From: a bacterium c-19
Lineage (GTDB): Bacteria > Bacillota_I > Bacilli_A > Erysipelotrichales > Erysipelotrichaceae
Assembly: GCA_009917405.1 (NCBI GenBank)
Contig: QZED01000014.1
Span: 1-45,323, forward strand
Reading direction: 5' to 3'
DNA length: 45,323 nucleotides
Shown here piece by piece: positions 7,863 through 15,599 of this stretch (positions within the stretch are counted from its first letter, which is position 1; the number at the start of each line of letters is the position of its first letter). The notes under the pieces were generated by a model. The model saw only the letters and a program-made list of their open reading frames with translations, did no database searches and was not told the DNA's origin. The position numbers and the translations under genes were made by a program.

Positions 7863-10800
7863 TTATTGATCTGTTCCTTTGCTCTGCTTCTTATATGCAA
7901 GCAATACGATAATACCTGCACAAAGAGTGATCCATACATAACCGATCAACATTGTACTGTCCCCGGTATTCGGTGCTGTAATAATGTTATCAGTAATAGT
8001 TGGATGAATCGGATTAACCGTATCATTAGGATGGATCGGATTAATCGTATTATTAGGATGAATCGGCTTGATCGTATCATTAGGATGAATCGGATTAATC
8101 GTATCATCAGGATGAATCGGCTTGATCGTATCATCAGGATGAATCGGCTTGATCGTATCATCAGGATTAGTCGGATTTGGCTTTATTGTATCCACAGAAC
8201 CTGTTTTCTTAGTTAATAAGGCATACTTAGATAAATGATTTGCAGTGAATGAAACTGTTTTATCCTTATAGGTATATGTAATTGCTTCTGCGATACCGTC
8301 CTTATTCACATATACAAATTGATGGTCAGCATTCTTATAATCCTTATTCGTCTGAATAGTAACCGTGATCGGACGCTTTGGCTGATAAGGTTTATTATTG
8401 CGATACAATGTAATATCATAAGCCTCTGCAAGTTCATAATTCTTTAATTCATTATTTGTAATATCGATATTTTTAATTTCCTTGACCTTTAATACGACAT
8501 CATCGGCAATATTTCCCATTACCTGAACATTTCCGTTTTTAATAACTCTTGAGATCGGCAGCAATGCATCCATTCCTGCCTGAAGTTCTTTCAGTGCTGT
8601 ATTAATGGTTTCCTGTGAAGACGCCGGATTATCAATCACCTTTTTAGCCTTCTCAATTAATTCAGGAAGAGCCTTATACGTTTCCGGTGTATAACTATGC
8701 TCCTTCAATTTGATCGCCTCTGCATAAGCGGCCCTTAATGCGCTCTTTTGAACCAAGGATTCTTTTAATACCTTGCTTTCTAAATCAGCCATCTTTTTTG
8801 CAATATCAGTAATTATCTGTACCTTTAAAAATTCATTCAGCTTTCCTTCATCTGCTAATTGATAATAGGATTCAAATAATGCCTTCCACTCTTGATAAAG
8901 ATCAAAAGGTAAATTTCCCGCTTCATAACCGGGAACATAGGTCTCCATCTGCTGAAGCGCATCAGTAACCTTATTTTTTGCCTGTGTATTCGGGTTTTCA
9001 TAAATAACGATATCCCATATAGAGAATCCGTATTTTTTATCCTCACGTCCCTGTGTTGTCAAGGCCAGCTTTACATATCTTACCTCATGATCCCCGAGCT
9101 CCTTTACAACATCAAGTCCGCCCTTGCCATCGGTAATTGTTTTGATATCGAAATAATTTTCATTATCCAAAGAGCCTTGAATTGTATAGCCGCTGGCATA
9201 TGCCGCTTCCCAACTGATCTGTATTTCATCAATTTGATATACATCTTCTAAATCAATTACCAACCATTCCGGCTTTTCTACACCGTTGATATAAGCTGAG
9301 CCCCAGCGCGTGTTATGATCTCCGTCAACTGCCATTGACGGCAGTAAGCCGGAAGCATTACTGGAAGCCTCTACCGATTTATTTAAAGCGAGATTCTCTC
9401 GATAGCCGCTTACCTGATAAGCATCGGCAATTTCACTCTTGCTCATCGCATAATTATAAATCTTCATATGCTTAAGTTCTGCGTCTAAGTTTTTCAGTAT
9501 CGCTTCACACGGTAAAATAAACGTAGAACTTCTTTGTTCCTTTTCCTTGATCGGTTTCTCTATCAATTCACCGTTGGAAACTAATATGCCGTCGATATAG
9601 AGATACAGATCTTCACTGTCACATACCAACATCATATTCAAATCTTTATTCTTCGGCAGACTGTAATCAAAGGTATAACGGCCGTGAAGTCTTTCATATC
9701 CAACCTTACCGCTGCCATCGATATCAGCATACAAGGTACCGTCTTCTCCTTGGAAAAGAACACTGTCGGAATTATAATCATGGATATTTACATCCATAGA
9801 TATCGTATATGGATATCCGATGCTTTTCATCGGTAATGTCATATATGCATCTGATCGGAAGTGAATTGCACCATCCGACAACTGTGCTCCATGCAGAGTC
9901 GCATTATAATGATTTAACGATTGATCTGTAAGCTGATTATTTTTCACATGCTGCGCATCATATTCTGCAATTACTTCATCCTCAGAAGCTACATAGCGAT
10001 TCGGATTCACAAGCGGCACTTGATTTGAGAGCGCATTTACTCGCTCCATAAATTCATTTGAGGTCTGACCGTCTGTTTTTTCTCCATACCATGTTTTTTC
10101 AGAAGTAATCATGATTGCATCCTTTACACGATCAAATAAATCAAATTCAGAATATCCGATATTAAATGAAGTATTATCATTCCAAAGTGCAAATTCCGCG
10201 CCCTTCGTTTGCGGATGTGCAATCGGCATTACTGCGCTTCCGTTGCCAACCTTACGATTCGGTTCAAAGTTATAAACATCAAAGGTATCATACAGAGCTT
10301 GGATATCCAAACGATCCAAATAACCGGCATTGCCGCCCGGAACGATATAAAGCCATCCTCCGCATGTATTGATAATATCATAACCTGCTTTATACATTTC
10401 CTTGACATCAGACCAATACGGAGCCCAAATATTCATGGTTGCCTCCGATGAAACAGGAGTTGAACCGACAAAGCCTTCACTCGCCGTTCCTCCGCCCAGT
10501 GAGCCCCATAATCTCGCTTTCTTGCCTTTAGCATTCACATATTTAATGAAATGATCGGTCCATGCACGCATTTCCTCGGCATAATTCTGATCATATTCAT
10601 CCGTACCGATATGGAAATTATCACTGATAATCACAGGATCATCGCCATCTAAATATTCATCGATTAAATTCTCGATTACTGTATAAGAATAAGGATCGCG
10701 AATATCCAAGGCTCCTTTTTTCAGCATTTTTACACCATCGATATTGCGGAAGCTCTCTGCATGATACGGTGTATCAATTTCAGTGATTACATCAACACCG

Positions 10801-12329
10801 TATTTAGCTGCCTTTTTTTGATATGCCTTATATGCTTCCTTCGTATAATAGCCATCTTTTGCGATAATTTCAGGATAGCGCTCACTCTCTAAGCGGAACG
10901 CACTGTAGCCTGAAGATCCCCAATAATCGTTGATATGAACCTGAACCTCATTCATCTTAAACCAAGACATGTATAATGTAATTTCTTCTAAATATTCTAA
11001 CGGTATGTACACACGTCCGACATCGATCATACCGCTGCGTACTTCATACTTCGGATAATCGCGAGCTAAGCCTTTCGGTATTTTTAATTCCTTAGGGTTT
11101 TGATAAAGGATCTGCGTAATCGATGCACCGCCATACAGAATACCGAGAGAATTCGGCGCCGTAATCTCAACAACATCTCCTATATTCAACAAATATCCTT
11201 CATTTCCCAGTTCTGCTTCAGAAGTATTTTTTGTGAGTACGATATCACCTGTTTTCGGTGCAGTATCAGATATTTCAATCTTCTTGCCCAGCATTTCCGA
11301 AAAATAAGCCTGAATCGTTTTCGCTGTTTCAATTAAGGCGGTATCCTTCACAATCAGCTTTGAATTATTATTTAACGTAAAGTATCCCTTTGCGCCTTTC
11401 CATTCTCTTAAACCGGGCAGCACATTCGGTTTTGAATTATCCTGTGCTTCAGCTTGATAAGTACCCGGAATAATGATTTGTGCATCCTTTGAGGCAATCG
11501 CAAAGTCATCAGCGTCAGTTTTGTTTTGTACCTTATATAACAGATGAACTTTCATATCCTGAAGCGGTTCGATGATCCTGCCATCCGATGTAACGACCTG
11601 TTGATTATCACTGCCATACAGCACAACCTCATATTTTTCCGATTCTAATTCAGGAAGAATTATTTTTGTACCGTCTTCACTTATTGTCGGTGAAATGCTT
11701 TCTACATAATCTACCCAGCTTTGCGCACTCATTTCAATATTTTCTGTTTGTGTATGATCATACACTTCAATTTCATAAATACAAAAGCCATACCATTTTC
11801 CGGTATACGGGCGACTCTTTAAATCTAATTTGATATATCTGGCTTCCTTACCGCCCAAATCCGTATAGTGATTTTCGTCCTTTGTTCCATCATTTACTTC
11901 CCGAATCACAAAGTAATCACTGTCGTCTAAGGAGCCTGAAATTGTAAATTCCTGTGCATAGGATGCTTCAAAATTGACAAGAATCTCATCAATATGATAG
12001 GCCTCTCCTAAATCCACCTTGATCCATTGCGGTATAATATTACCGTCGGCGTCCAATCCGTTATTTTTATAATCGGAAGACCATCGACTTGCCTTACCTA
12101 CACCACCGTCAACTGCGTAGGACGGCGCAAGACTTGCACTGTATTGCGTAGACGCTGTCGCCGTTTTATTCAATGCCAGATTGATCGGCTTTTCCCATGG
12201 CTTTAATTCCGCTGCCGAGATAAGAGTCAGACAATTACTCAGCAGTAAGCAGAAAATAACACATAAATGCAAAAGTGTTTTCATTGATTTTTTCATAATC
12301 ACTGTTGAAAAGACTTTGAATCTTTTCAC
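7863..12329 (-). CDS. Sortase-anchored GH20 beta-N-acetylhexosaminidase, multidomain
   Basis: This surface hydrolase of about 1488 residues should release terminal GlcNAc, GalNAc or related units from host glycans. Residue numbers here count from an upstream in-frame ATG at 12404. The order is: signal peptide (MKKSMKTLLHLCVIFCLLL), F5/8-type C domain at about 75-205, GH20 N-terminal domain at about 335-440, GH20 barrel with the HIGTDEY catalytic Asp602-Glu603 pair, LamG-like domain at about 810-1000, a second F5/8 domain at about 1010-1150, a FIVAR-like helical region, a beta domain, six 9-residue Pro-rich repeats, then APNTGD (1477-1482), a membrane span and a KKQSK tail. I chose GTG at 12329 because AAGGA lies 5 bases before it; ATG 12296 gives a cleaner signal peptide but lacks a close ribosome site. 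Lacto-N-biosidase activity, also GH20, is an alternative. Confidence 0.85.
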   Translation of the reverse strand: MKRFKVFSTVIMKKSMKTLLHLCVIFCLLLSNCLTLISAAELKPWEKPINLALNKTATASTQYSASLAPSYAVDGGVGKASRWSSDYKNNGLDADGNIIPQWIKVDLGEAYHIDEILVNFEASYAQEFTISGSLDDSDYFVIREVNDGTKDENHYTDLGGKEARYIKLDLKSRPYTGKWYGFCIYEIEVYDHTQTENIEMSAQSWVDYVESISPTISEDGTKIILPELESEKYEVVLYGSDNQQVVTSDGRIIEPLQDMKVHLLYKVQNKTDADDFAIASKDAQIIIPGTYQAEAQDNSKPNVLPGLREWKGAKGYFTLNNNSKLIVKDTALIETAKTIQAYFSEMLGKKIEISDTAPKTGDIVLTKNTSEAELGNEGYLLNIGDVVEITAPNSLGILYGGASITQILYQNPKELKIPKGLARDYPKYEVRSGMIDVGRVYIPLEYLEEITLYMSWFKMNEVQVHINDYWGSSGYSAFRLESERYPEIIAKDGYYTKEAYKAYQKKAAKYGVDVITEIDTPYHAESFRNIDGVKMLKKGALDIRDPYSYTVIENLIDEYLDGDDPVIISDNFHIGTDEYDQNYAEEMRAWTDHFIKYVNAKGKKARLWGSLGGGTASEGFVGSTPVSSEATMNIWAPYWSDVKEMYKAGYDIINTCGGWLYIVPGGNAGYLDRLDIQALYDTFDVYNFEPNRKVGNGSAVMPIAHPQTKGAEFALWNDNTSFNIGYSEFDLFDRVKDAIMITSEKTWYGEKTDGQTSNEFMERVNALSNQVPLVNPNRYVASEDEVIAEYDAQHVKNNQLTDQSLNHYNATLHGAQLSDGAIHFRSDAYMTLPMKSIGYPYTISMDVNIHDYNSDSVLFQGEDGTLYADIDGSGKVGYERLHGRYTFDYSLPKNKDLNMMLVCDSEDLYLYIDGILVSNGELIEKPIKEKEQRSSTFILPCEAILKNLDAELKHMKIYNYAMSKSEIADAYQVSGYRENLALNKSVEASSNASGLLPSMAVDGDHNTRWGSAYINGVEKPEWLVIDLEDVYQIDEIQISWEAAYASGYTIQGSLDNENYFDIKTITDGKGGLDVVKELGDHEVRYVKLALTTQGREDKKYGFSIWDIVIYENPNTQAKNKVTDALQQMETYVPGYEAGNLPFDLYQEWKALFESYYQLADEGKLNEFLKVQIITDIAKKMADLESKVLKESLVQKSALRAAYAEAIKLKEHSYTPETYKALPELIEKAKKVIDNPASSQETINTALKELQAGMDALLPISRVIKNGNVQVMGNIADDVVLKVKEIKNIDITNNELKNYELAEAYDITLYRNNKPYQPKRPITVTIQTNKDYKNADHQFVYVNKDGIAEAITYTYKDKTVSFTANHLSKYALLTKKTGSVDTIKPNPTNPDDTIKPIHPDDTIKPIHPDDTINPIHPNDTIKPIHPNNTINPIHPNDTVNPIHPTITDNIITAPNTGDSTMLIGYVWITLCAGIIVLLAYKKQSKGTDQ
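8002..8163 (-). repeat. 27-bp tandem repeat, six units, wall-spanning Pro-rich stalk
   Basis: Six consecutive 27-base units encode the 9-residue repeat P(D/N)(D/N)T(I/V)(K/N)PIH, just before the sorting signal; a seventh partial unit is at 8164. The units are 85-100 percent alike by eye. Such stalks extend a surface enzyme through the wall. Unit number is likely to vary between strains. Confidence 0.9.
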
Positions 12330-12393
12330 TCCTTTCCTTTTCGATCTCCTTGTTCTATTTAATTTTTCATTCCTGCCCTCCTTTTTGTCTAAC

Positions 12394-12431
12394 AAAAAGA
12401 TCAAACAGCCGTATGAAAACGCTGTCTGATC
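12394..12431 (-). terminator. Terminator-like hairpin in the GH20 leader (possible attenuator)
   Basis: On the minus strand GATCAGACAGC and GCTGTTTGATC form an 11-bp stem (one G-U pair) with an 11-base loop, followed directly by TTTTT. It lies between the promoter at 12467-12495 and the start codon, so most transcripts could end here unless readthrough is regulated. Confidence 0.55.
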
Positions 12432-12466
12432 TTGCCTAATTAAATAGTAACAAATCTTACAACTTA

Positions 12467-12495
12467 ATTATAACGCTAATTTTTATGATATGCAA
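12467..12495 (-). promoter_or_regulatory. Promoter of the GH20 gene
   Basis: TTGCAT (12490-12495) and a perfect TATAAT (12467-12472) are exactly 17 bp apart on the minus strand. Transcription should begin near 12460, giving a leader of roughly 130 bases that contains the hairpin at 12394-12431. Confidence 0.6.
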
Positions 12496-12525
12496 GTATT
12501 TTATAATAAGATTTTATGATTGCTC

Positions 12526-12556
12526 ATTGTAAAATGAAAGTGGAATTAAGAAAAGA
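12526..12556. repeat. IS30 left terminal inverted repeat (second copy)
   Basis: The core GAAAGTGGAATTAAGAAAAG matches, as an inverted repeat, the end at 147-177 (19 of 21 in the core). The transposase start codon follows 60 bases inward. No matching right end is recognisable after 15745, so the far end of this copy is lost. Confidence 0.65.
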
Positions 12557-12614
12557 TGAAAAAAGTCCACAAAAACGGTAACATTTAGTCAACACAACAG
12601 ATAGGATACATTCT

Positions 12615-12793
12615 ATGGACAACCACAATATTATTACATCTTCTTCTAAATTTAAACATCTTTCTTTTAAACATTATGAATACATCATTCGTGAAATCAT
12701 GAAACACTATGCTTTCTTTCAAGGTAAAAAAGGTAATACGGCAGAACTGCTTTGAGCCGCTCTCTTGCTTCTGATGTTGGTACTTCGTTTTCT
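12615..12793 (+). pseudogene. IS30 transposase, N-terminal piece, frameshifted and cut
   Basis: An ATG at 12615 opens the frame MDNHNIITSSSKFKHLSFKH, continuing YEYIIREIMKHYAFFQGKKG, to a TGA at 12753-12755. The K-H-L-S-F start and helix-turn-helix-like region fit IS30 transposase N termini. After a frameshift another frame gives RSLASDVGTSFS, ending at 12793. The protein pattern resumes as VGTSVSNVYSIIKDASIS at about 14984, so roughly 2.2 kb of foreign DNA now separates the two parts. Confidence 0.7.
12773..12793 (+). repeat. Left copy of 21-bp imperfect direct repeat at the insertion junction
   Basis: The 21 bases match 14981-15001 at 17 positions and share the core GGTACTTC. Both copies encode the same transposase motif (VGTS.S), so the cassette between them looks like an insertion that duplicated, or recombined at, this stretch. 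Confidence 0.55.
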
Positions 12794-12829
12794 TTGCTTG
12801 CCCGATCACACGAATGGTAAGGTCTACCG
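12787..12829 (-). repeat. 43-bp IS30 C-terminal fragment, inverted copy of 15557-15599
   Basis: The reverse complement matches 15557-15599 at 40 of 43 positions and encodes GRPYHSCDRASKENE, the IS30 motif read in the plus copy as GRPYHSCDQASNEN. It is fused to the truncated nuclease-like gene, pointing to another IS30 copy in opposite orientation that was mostly deleted. Confidence 0.75.
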
Positions 12830-13073
12830 ATAACATCAGATTTAGAAAATGTATTTGTTGTTGATTTTACTTGTATGCTTTTTGTGATTTTATCAGCTTT
12901 TCCTAATGCTATATCAACTTTGTCATTAGATGTCGGAAATTCAATATATATATCTTATCCCAATTGTCTTTATCGGTTAATGCTTCTAATACTGAAGCAA
13001 AACCTTGATATAAAAAACCTCGTGAAGCTTCCTTACCGCCCACCCGTTTCACCAACCTTTCTTTTTTATCCAC
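12830..13073 (-). pseudogene. Truncated, frameshifted nuclease-like defence gene (DUF4297/Cap4-like N terminus)
   Basis: From a GTG at 13071-13073, overlapping the abiEii stop, the frame reads VDKKERLVKRVGGKEASRGF, then LYQGFASVLEAL and DNWDKIYI. A two-base surplus in an AT dinucleotide run near 12948 shifts the frame. The next frame continues EFPTSNDKVDIAL and later SIQVKSTTNTFSKSDV. The G-x-x-YQ segment, the D-x-VDIA strand and the IQVK strand resemble the N-terminal PD-(D/E)XK-like domain of dsDNA endonucleases such as DUF4297/Cap4. The body of the gene is missing: it runs straight into an IS30 fragment at 12829. As a third gene behind abiE it suggests a former defence cluster. The family call is tentative; the gene being broken is clear. 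Confidence 0.55.
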
Positions 13074-13974
13074 TAGTTTTAACCCAGATGTTAGATGATG
13101 TATCCCAAAAATTCTGCCACTCATCCTCATTCACAATTGCTTCAAATACAGGCTCAAGGAATTTCTGTATTTCCTCAATGACCACCGAAAACTCAAGCGT
13201 ATCATCCTTTATGGTTTTCAAGAAGAATTTCCACCGCTTTTGCATATCCACATCCTCGGCAAGCGTGAGAATACGCTTGAAACTATCCTTTTCGTAGGGT
13301 GTCCCTCGCCGTTCCAATGTTCTTGATATTGCCGTCTGCAATTTTGCTCCATCAAAATCAAAAGTCATCGCTAAATAGCAAATATCGTAAAAGTCCTTCA
13401 TTCTGCCTGTCAGTTCAAACCGTTGCAAGATAGCGTCAAACTTTTCCGCAATAGTGCTTTCAAGAGAATAGGTCATAATAACAGGAGCTACAAAATCGGG
13501 GAGCTGTGTATGGATAGTCCGCTGCTCGGCACGTGGGACAATCACATCGCCCACGCCAATATCCACATTAAAGGGAACTCGGACATTTTTTATCTTTCCG
13601 ATAATCTGTGTGCTGATGCCGTGATATTTCCTTTGCGGAGAGATTTCCTCAAACCCTTTCGCAGTCATCTCAATATAATCATTACCCGTAGACGTAGCAA
13701 GAATTTTTAGGATAAGGGCTTTTACCTCGTCCAATGAGTTGGATACGCTGCGAAGCAGAAAATCCACATCAATCGTCGCTCGGCTTTCAAAATTGGTGAG
13801 CGTATAGATAAATAATCCGCCCTTAAGAATAAGTGTATCATCATATCCTGACTTTGAGAGCTTCCGTAAAAACTCCTCCTGCATAAAAAGCTGTAGGCAC
13901 TGCTGATAGCTGATACCAGCCGCCTTCGCCTTATTCTTAAGCTTTGCCAAAACAGATGCCGCAACATCAGCCAT
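13066..13974 (-). CDS. abiEii: AbiEii toxin, nucleotidyltransferase
   Basis: AbiEii toxins are DNA polymerase beta-type nucleotidyltransferases of the AbiE type IV toxin-antitoxin/abortive-infection system; related enzymes (MenT) modify tRNA. The 302-residue protein has the core motifs: LILKGGLFIYTL, then ESRATIDVDFLLRS near residue 75, FNVDIGVGD near 150, and the lysine-bearing ESTIAEKFDAILQRF and GRMKDFYDIC region near 195-220. All main motifs are present, so it looks functional. I start it at ATG 13972-13974, which shares one base with the abiEi stop (TGATG); a GTG three codons earlier is possible. It follows its antitoxin in one operon, as is usual for AbiE. Its base composition looks richer in GC than flanking genes, fitting transfer. 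Confidence 0.9.
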   Translation of the reverse strand: MADVAASVLAKLKNKAKAAGISYQQCLQLFMQEEFLRKLSKSGYDDTLILKGGLFIYTLTNFESRATIDVDFLLRSVSNSLDEVKALILKILATSTGNDYIEMTAKGFEEISPQRKYHGISTQIIGKIKNVRVPFNVDIGVGDVIVPRAEQRTIHTQLPDFVAPVIMTYSLESTIAEKFDAILQRFELTGRMKDFYDICYLAMTFDFDGAKLQTAISRTLERRGTPYEKDSFKRILTLAEDVDMQKRWKFFLKTIKDDTLEFSVVIEEIQKFLEPVFEAIVNEDEWQNFWDTSSNIWVKTSG

Positions 13975-14582
13975 CACAGCCACACTCCAATCAATTCTTT
14001 TACACGCTTTTGCATACGCAACACTTTGGCATATTCCATCAGATTCGGTATATTCTTTTTGGGGTCTTTTACATATCCTTGTATTGCCTTATTAAAAATC
14101 TCTTTGTCCATTTTGTTCATATTCCGCAGTACATCGCAAATGGTGCGGTCACGGTCATAGATACGGACATCCACAAAGTTAATGCTGCCTTTTGTTTCGC
14201 CGAGGGGTACTAAAACTGGCTCAACTCGATATGCCTTTACAAAGGGGTAGTCGATATTTGTACGACTTCTGGAGACATTTTTATCAATCGTAATATTCCA
14301 CTCGGCAGGATTGCGGTCGCTATACTGATAATAAAAGAGGGCAGTTTCCATACAAAGCACTGCATCGGGGAACAGACGGTTGATAATTTTAACTTCCTGT
14401 TCGCCATAGATTTCCGTCCAATGATAATAGCCCCATTTGATTTTTTCAATGAAGCCCTCATTTAATAGCTGCTGAATATCCGCATAGTAAATTCTGTAGG
14501 AATCCAATTGTGCAGTAGTCATTATATAATCGTGTTTGGAAAAAATCTTCCTGACAGCGTTTATCGACTTTTCATCAAGCAT
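13974..14582 (-). CDS. abiEi: AbiEi antitoxin / autorepressor
   Basis: AbiEi proteins have an N-terminal winged helix-turn-helix that represses the operon and a C-terminal domain needed for antitoxicity. This 202-residue protein begins MLDEKSINAVRKIFSKHDYI, with the winged-helix pattern MTTAQLDSYRIYYADIQQLL and GFIEKIKWGYYHW. The C-terminal part carries VDVRIYDRDRTICDVLRN and ends near KELIGVWL. The start at 14580-14582 is supported by AGAGGTGA seven bases upstream; an earlier in-frame start is not. It overlaps abiEii by one base. Upstream, four related half-sites in two inverted pairs flank the promoter, as in studied AbiEi systems where the antitoxin binds paired inverted repeats. Confidence 0.9.
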   Translation of the reverse strand: MLDEKSINAVRKIFSKHDYIMTTAQLDSYRIYYADIQQLLNEGFIEKIKWGYYHWTEIYGEQEVKIINRLFPDAVLCMETALFYYQYSDRNPAEWNITIDKNVSRSRTNIDYPFVKAYRVEPVLVPLGETKGSINFVDVRIYDRDRTICDVLRNMNKMDKEIFNKAIQGYVKDPKKNIPNLMEYAKVLRMQKRVKELIGVWL

Positions 14583-14593
14583 TGTCTCACCTC

Positions 14594-14712
14594 TACTAAA
14601 CCACACGAAAATTTCTCATCGATTGTGTACTTTACTATAGTATACCCGATTTCTCAAAAAGTCAACTTAGTAAAGCACACACGATTGAGGTTGATGATGG
14701 TGTAGTTTACTA
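14594..14712 (-). promoter_or_regulatory. abiE promoter with two inverted-repeat operators
   Basis: The minus-strand promoter is TTGACT (14660-14665) and TACTAT (14637-14642), 17 bp apart. Four related half-sites are present: TACTAAACCACAC (14594-14606), TGTGTACTTTACTA (14624-14637), TAGTAAAGCACACA (14668-14681) and TGTAGTTTACTA (14701-14712). They form two inverted pairs spanning 44 and 45 bp. The inner sites abut the -10 and -35, so bound protein should block polymerase. Confidence 0.7.
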
Positions 14713-14716
14713 TATA

Positions 14717-14756
14717 AAAATGAGCTTGTTCAACTTGATTCAGACAAGCTCATTTT
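14717..14756 (-). terminator. Terminator of the upstream gene fragment
   Basis: AAAATGAGCTTGT and ACAAGCTCATTTT form a perfect 13-bp stem with a 14-base loop, followed on the minus strand by TTTTTATATAG. It begins 2 bases past the stop of the 14758-14980 fragment and insulates abiE from upstream transcription. Confidence 0.8.
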
Positions 14757-14757
14757 C

Positions 14758-14980
14758 TCACACTTCATAGTTATAATAGGCATCTGCATCCGCTACCGCA
14801 TAGAGATTTATCCATCTCGGAGTGCCGCAAAGCTCGATAAAATAAGGCTTTCTGCCGCCTTTCCTATACCTTTCCTCATCCCACTTACCAATTCTATCAT
14901 AGCTGACAAAGCTATGTACAGATAAACCAAAAGCACTGGGCTTGTCCGCATAGGGCTTGATTTGGAACATTTCTGAGCAC
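14758..14980 (-). pseudogene. 3' fragment of an unrecognised gene, truncated at the IS30 junction
   Basis: The frame reads QIKPYADKPSAFGLSVHSFV, then SYDRIGKWDEERYRKGGRKP and FIELCGTPRWINLYAVADAD, to a TGA. It looks like real protein rather than chance: balanced composition, a perfect terminator directly after the stop, and the same strand as abiE. It has no plausible start because the DNA changes to IS30 sequence at 14981. I do not recognise the family; it may be the end of a gene from the mobile element that brought abiE. Confidence 0.45.
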
Positions 14981-15001
14981 AATGTAGGTACTTCCGTTTC
15001 T
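14981..15001 (+). repeat. Right copy of 21-bp imperfect direct repeat
   Basis: It matches 12773-12793 at 17 of 21 positions. It is the first recognisable IS30 sequence to the right of the abiE cassette and continues directly into the transposase coding pattern. Confidence 0.55.
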
Positions 15002-15556
15002 AATGTTTACTCCATCATTAAGGATGCTTCCATTTCCATCTTGGATTCTGATCATCTCACTCATAAGGAATTATCTGCATTTGTCGCATATCATAAGCGT
15101 ACAAAGCTACGTAAGGTTTCTAATGTTTCAAAGCTCGATAAAGCGAAAGATTTTATCAATCTGATTGTAAATGAGGTCAAATCCTACACGCTTTCTTCCA
15201 TTGATGATACGGTTAACCATTTTCTCCTTCATGATTCTGATCAGCTTATTGGTATGACTACAGTATGTACTAAAACCATCTATAATTATGTCCATCAGAA
15301 TAAAATCGACCTTAAACCGATCGATCTTCCTAGAATGACAAAACAGAAATCTAAGATAAACTATAAGGAATACATACCTAAACGTCAGAAGGGTACTCCA
15401 ATCAGCGAAAAACCGTTTAGAATGTCTGACAGGAGCATATTGGGTCATTTGCAGGGATGACTTGGTAACAGATCCCCGCGATGGTCAAAACGGCGCTTAT
15501 TTAACGCTCATTGAACGTAAGCCCGGCAGCAAAGAAAAAAGGACGTCCATATACTT

Positions 15557-15599
15557 CGGCAGACCTTACCATTCGTGTGATCAGGCAAGCAACGAAAAC
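15557..15599 (+). repeat. 43-bp IS30 segment, inverted partner of 12787-12829
   Basis: It encodes GRPYHSCDQASNEN within the decayed transposase and matches the reverse complement of 12787-12829 at 40 of 43 positions. The two copies face each other around the abiE cassette. Confidence 0.75.

Noticed and set aside
8002..8163. Regular 27-bp repeats that could be read as a CRISPR array
   Set aside because: Units are contiguous with no unique spacers and encode an in-frame Pro-rich stalk just before a wall-sorting signal.
7866..8216. Open frame on the plus strand rich in Ile-Arg-Met-Asn repeats
   Set aside because: It is the antisense reading of the 27-bp stalk repeats of the GH20 gene; no ribosome site and repetitive composition.
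12585..12836. 83-residue open frame on the minus strand over the IS30 N terminus
   Set aside because: It mixes antisense transposase sequence with the inverted IS30 fragment, so it is a chance frame across a junction.
12875..13297. 140-residue open frame on the plus strand across the nuclease remnant and abiEii
   Set aside because: It is antisense to abiEii and the nuclease fragment, lacks a ribosome site and shows no domain pattern.
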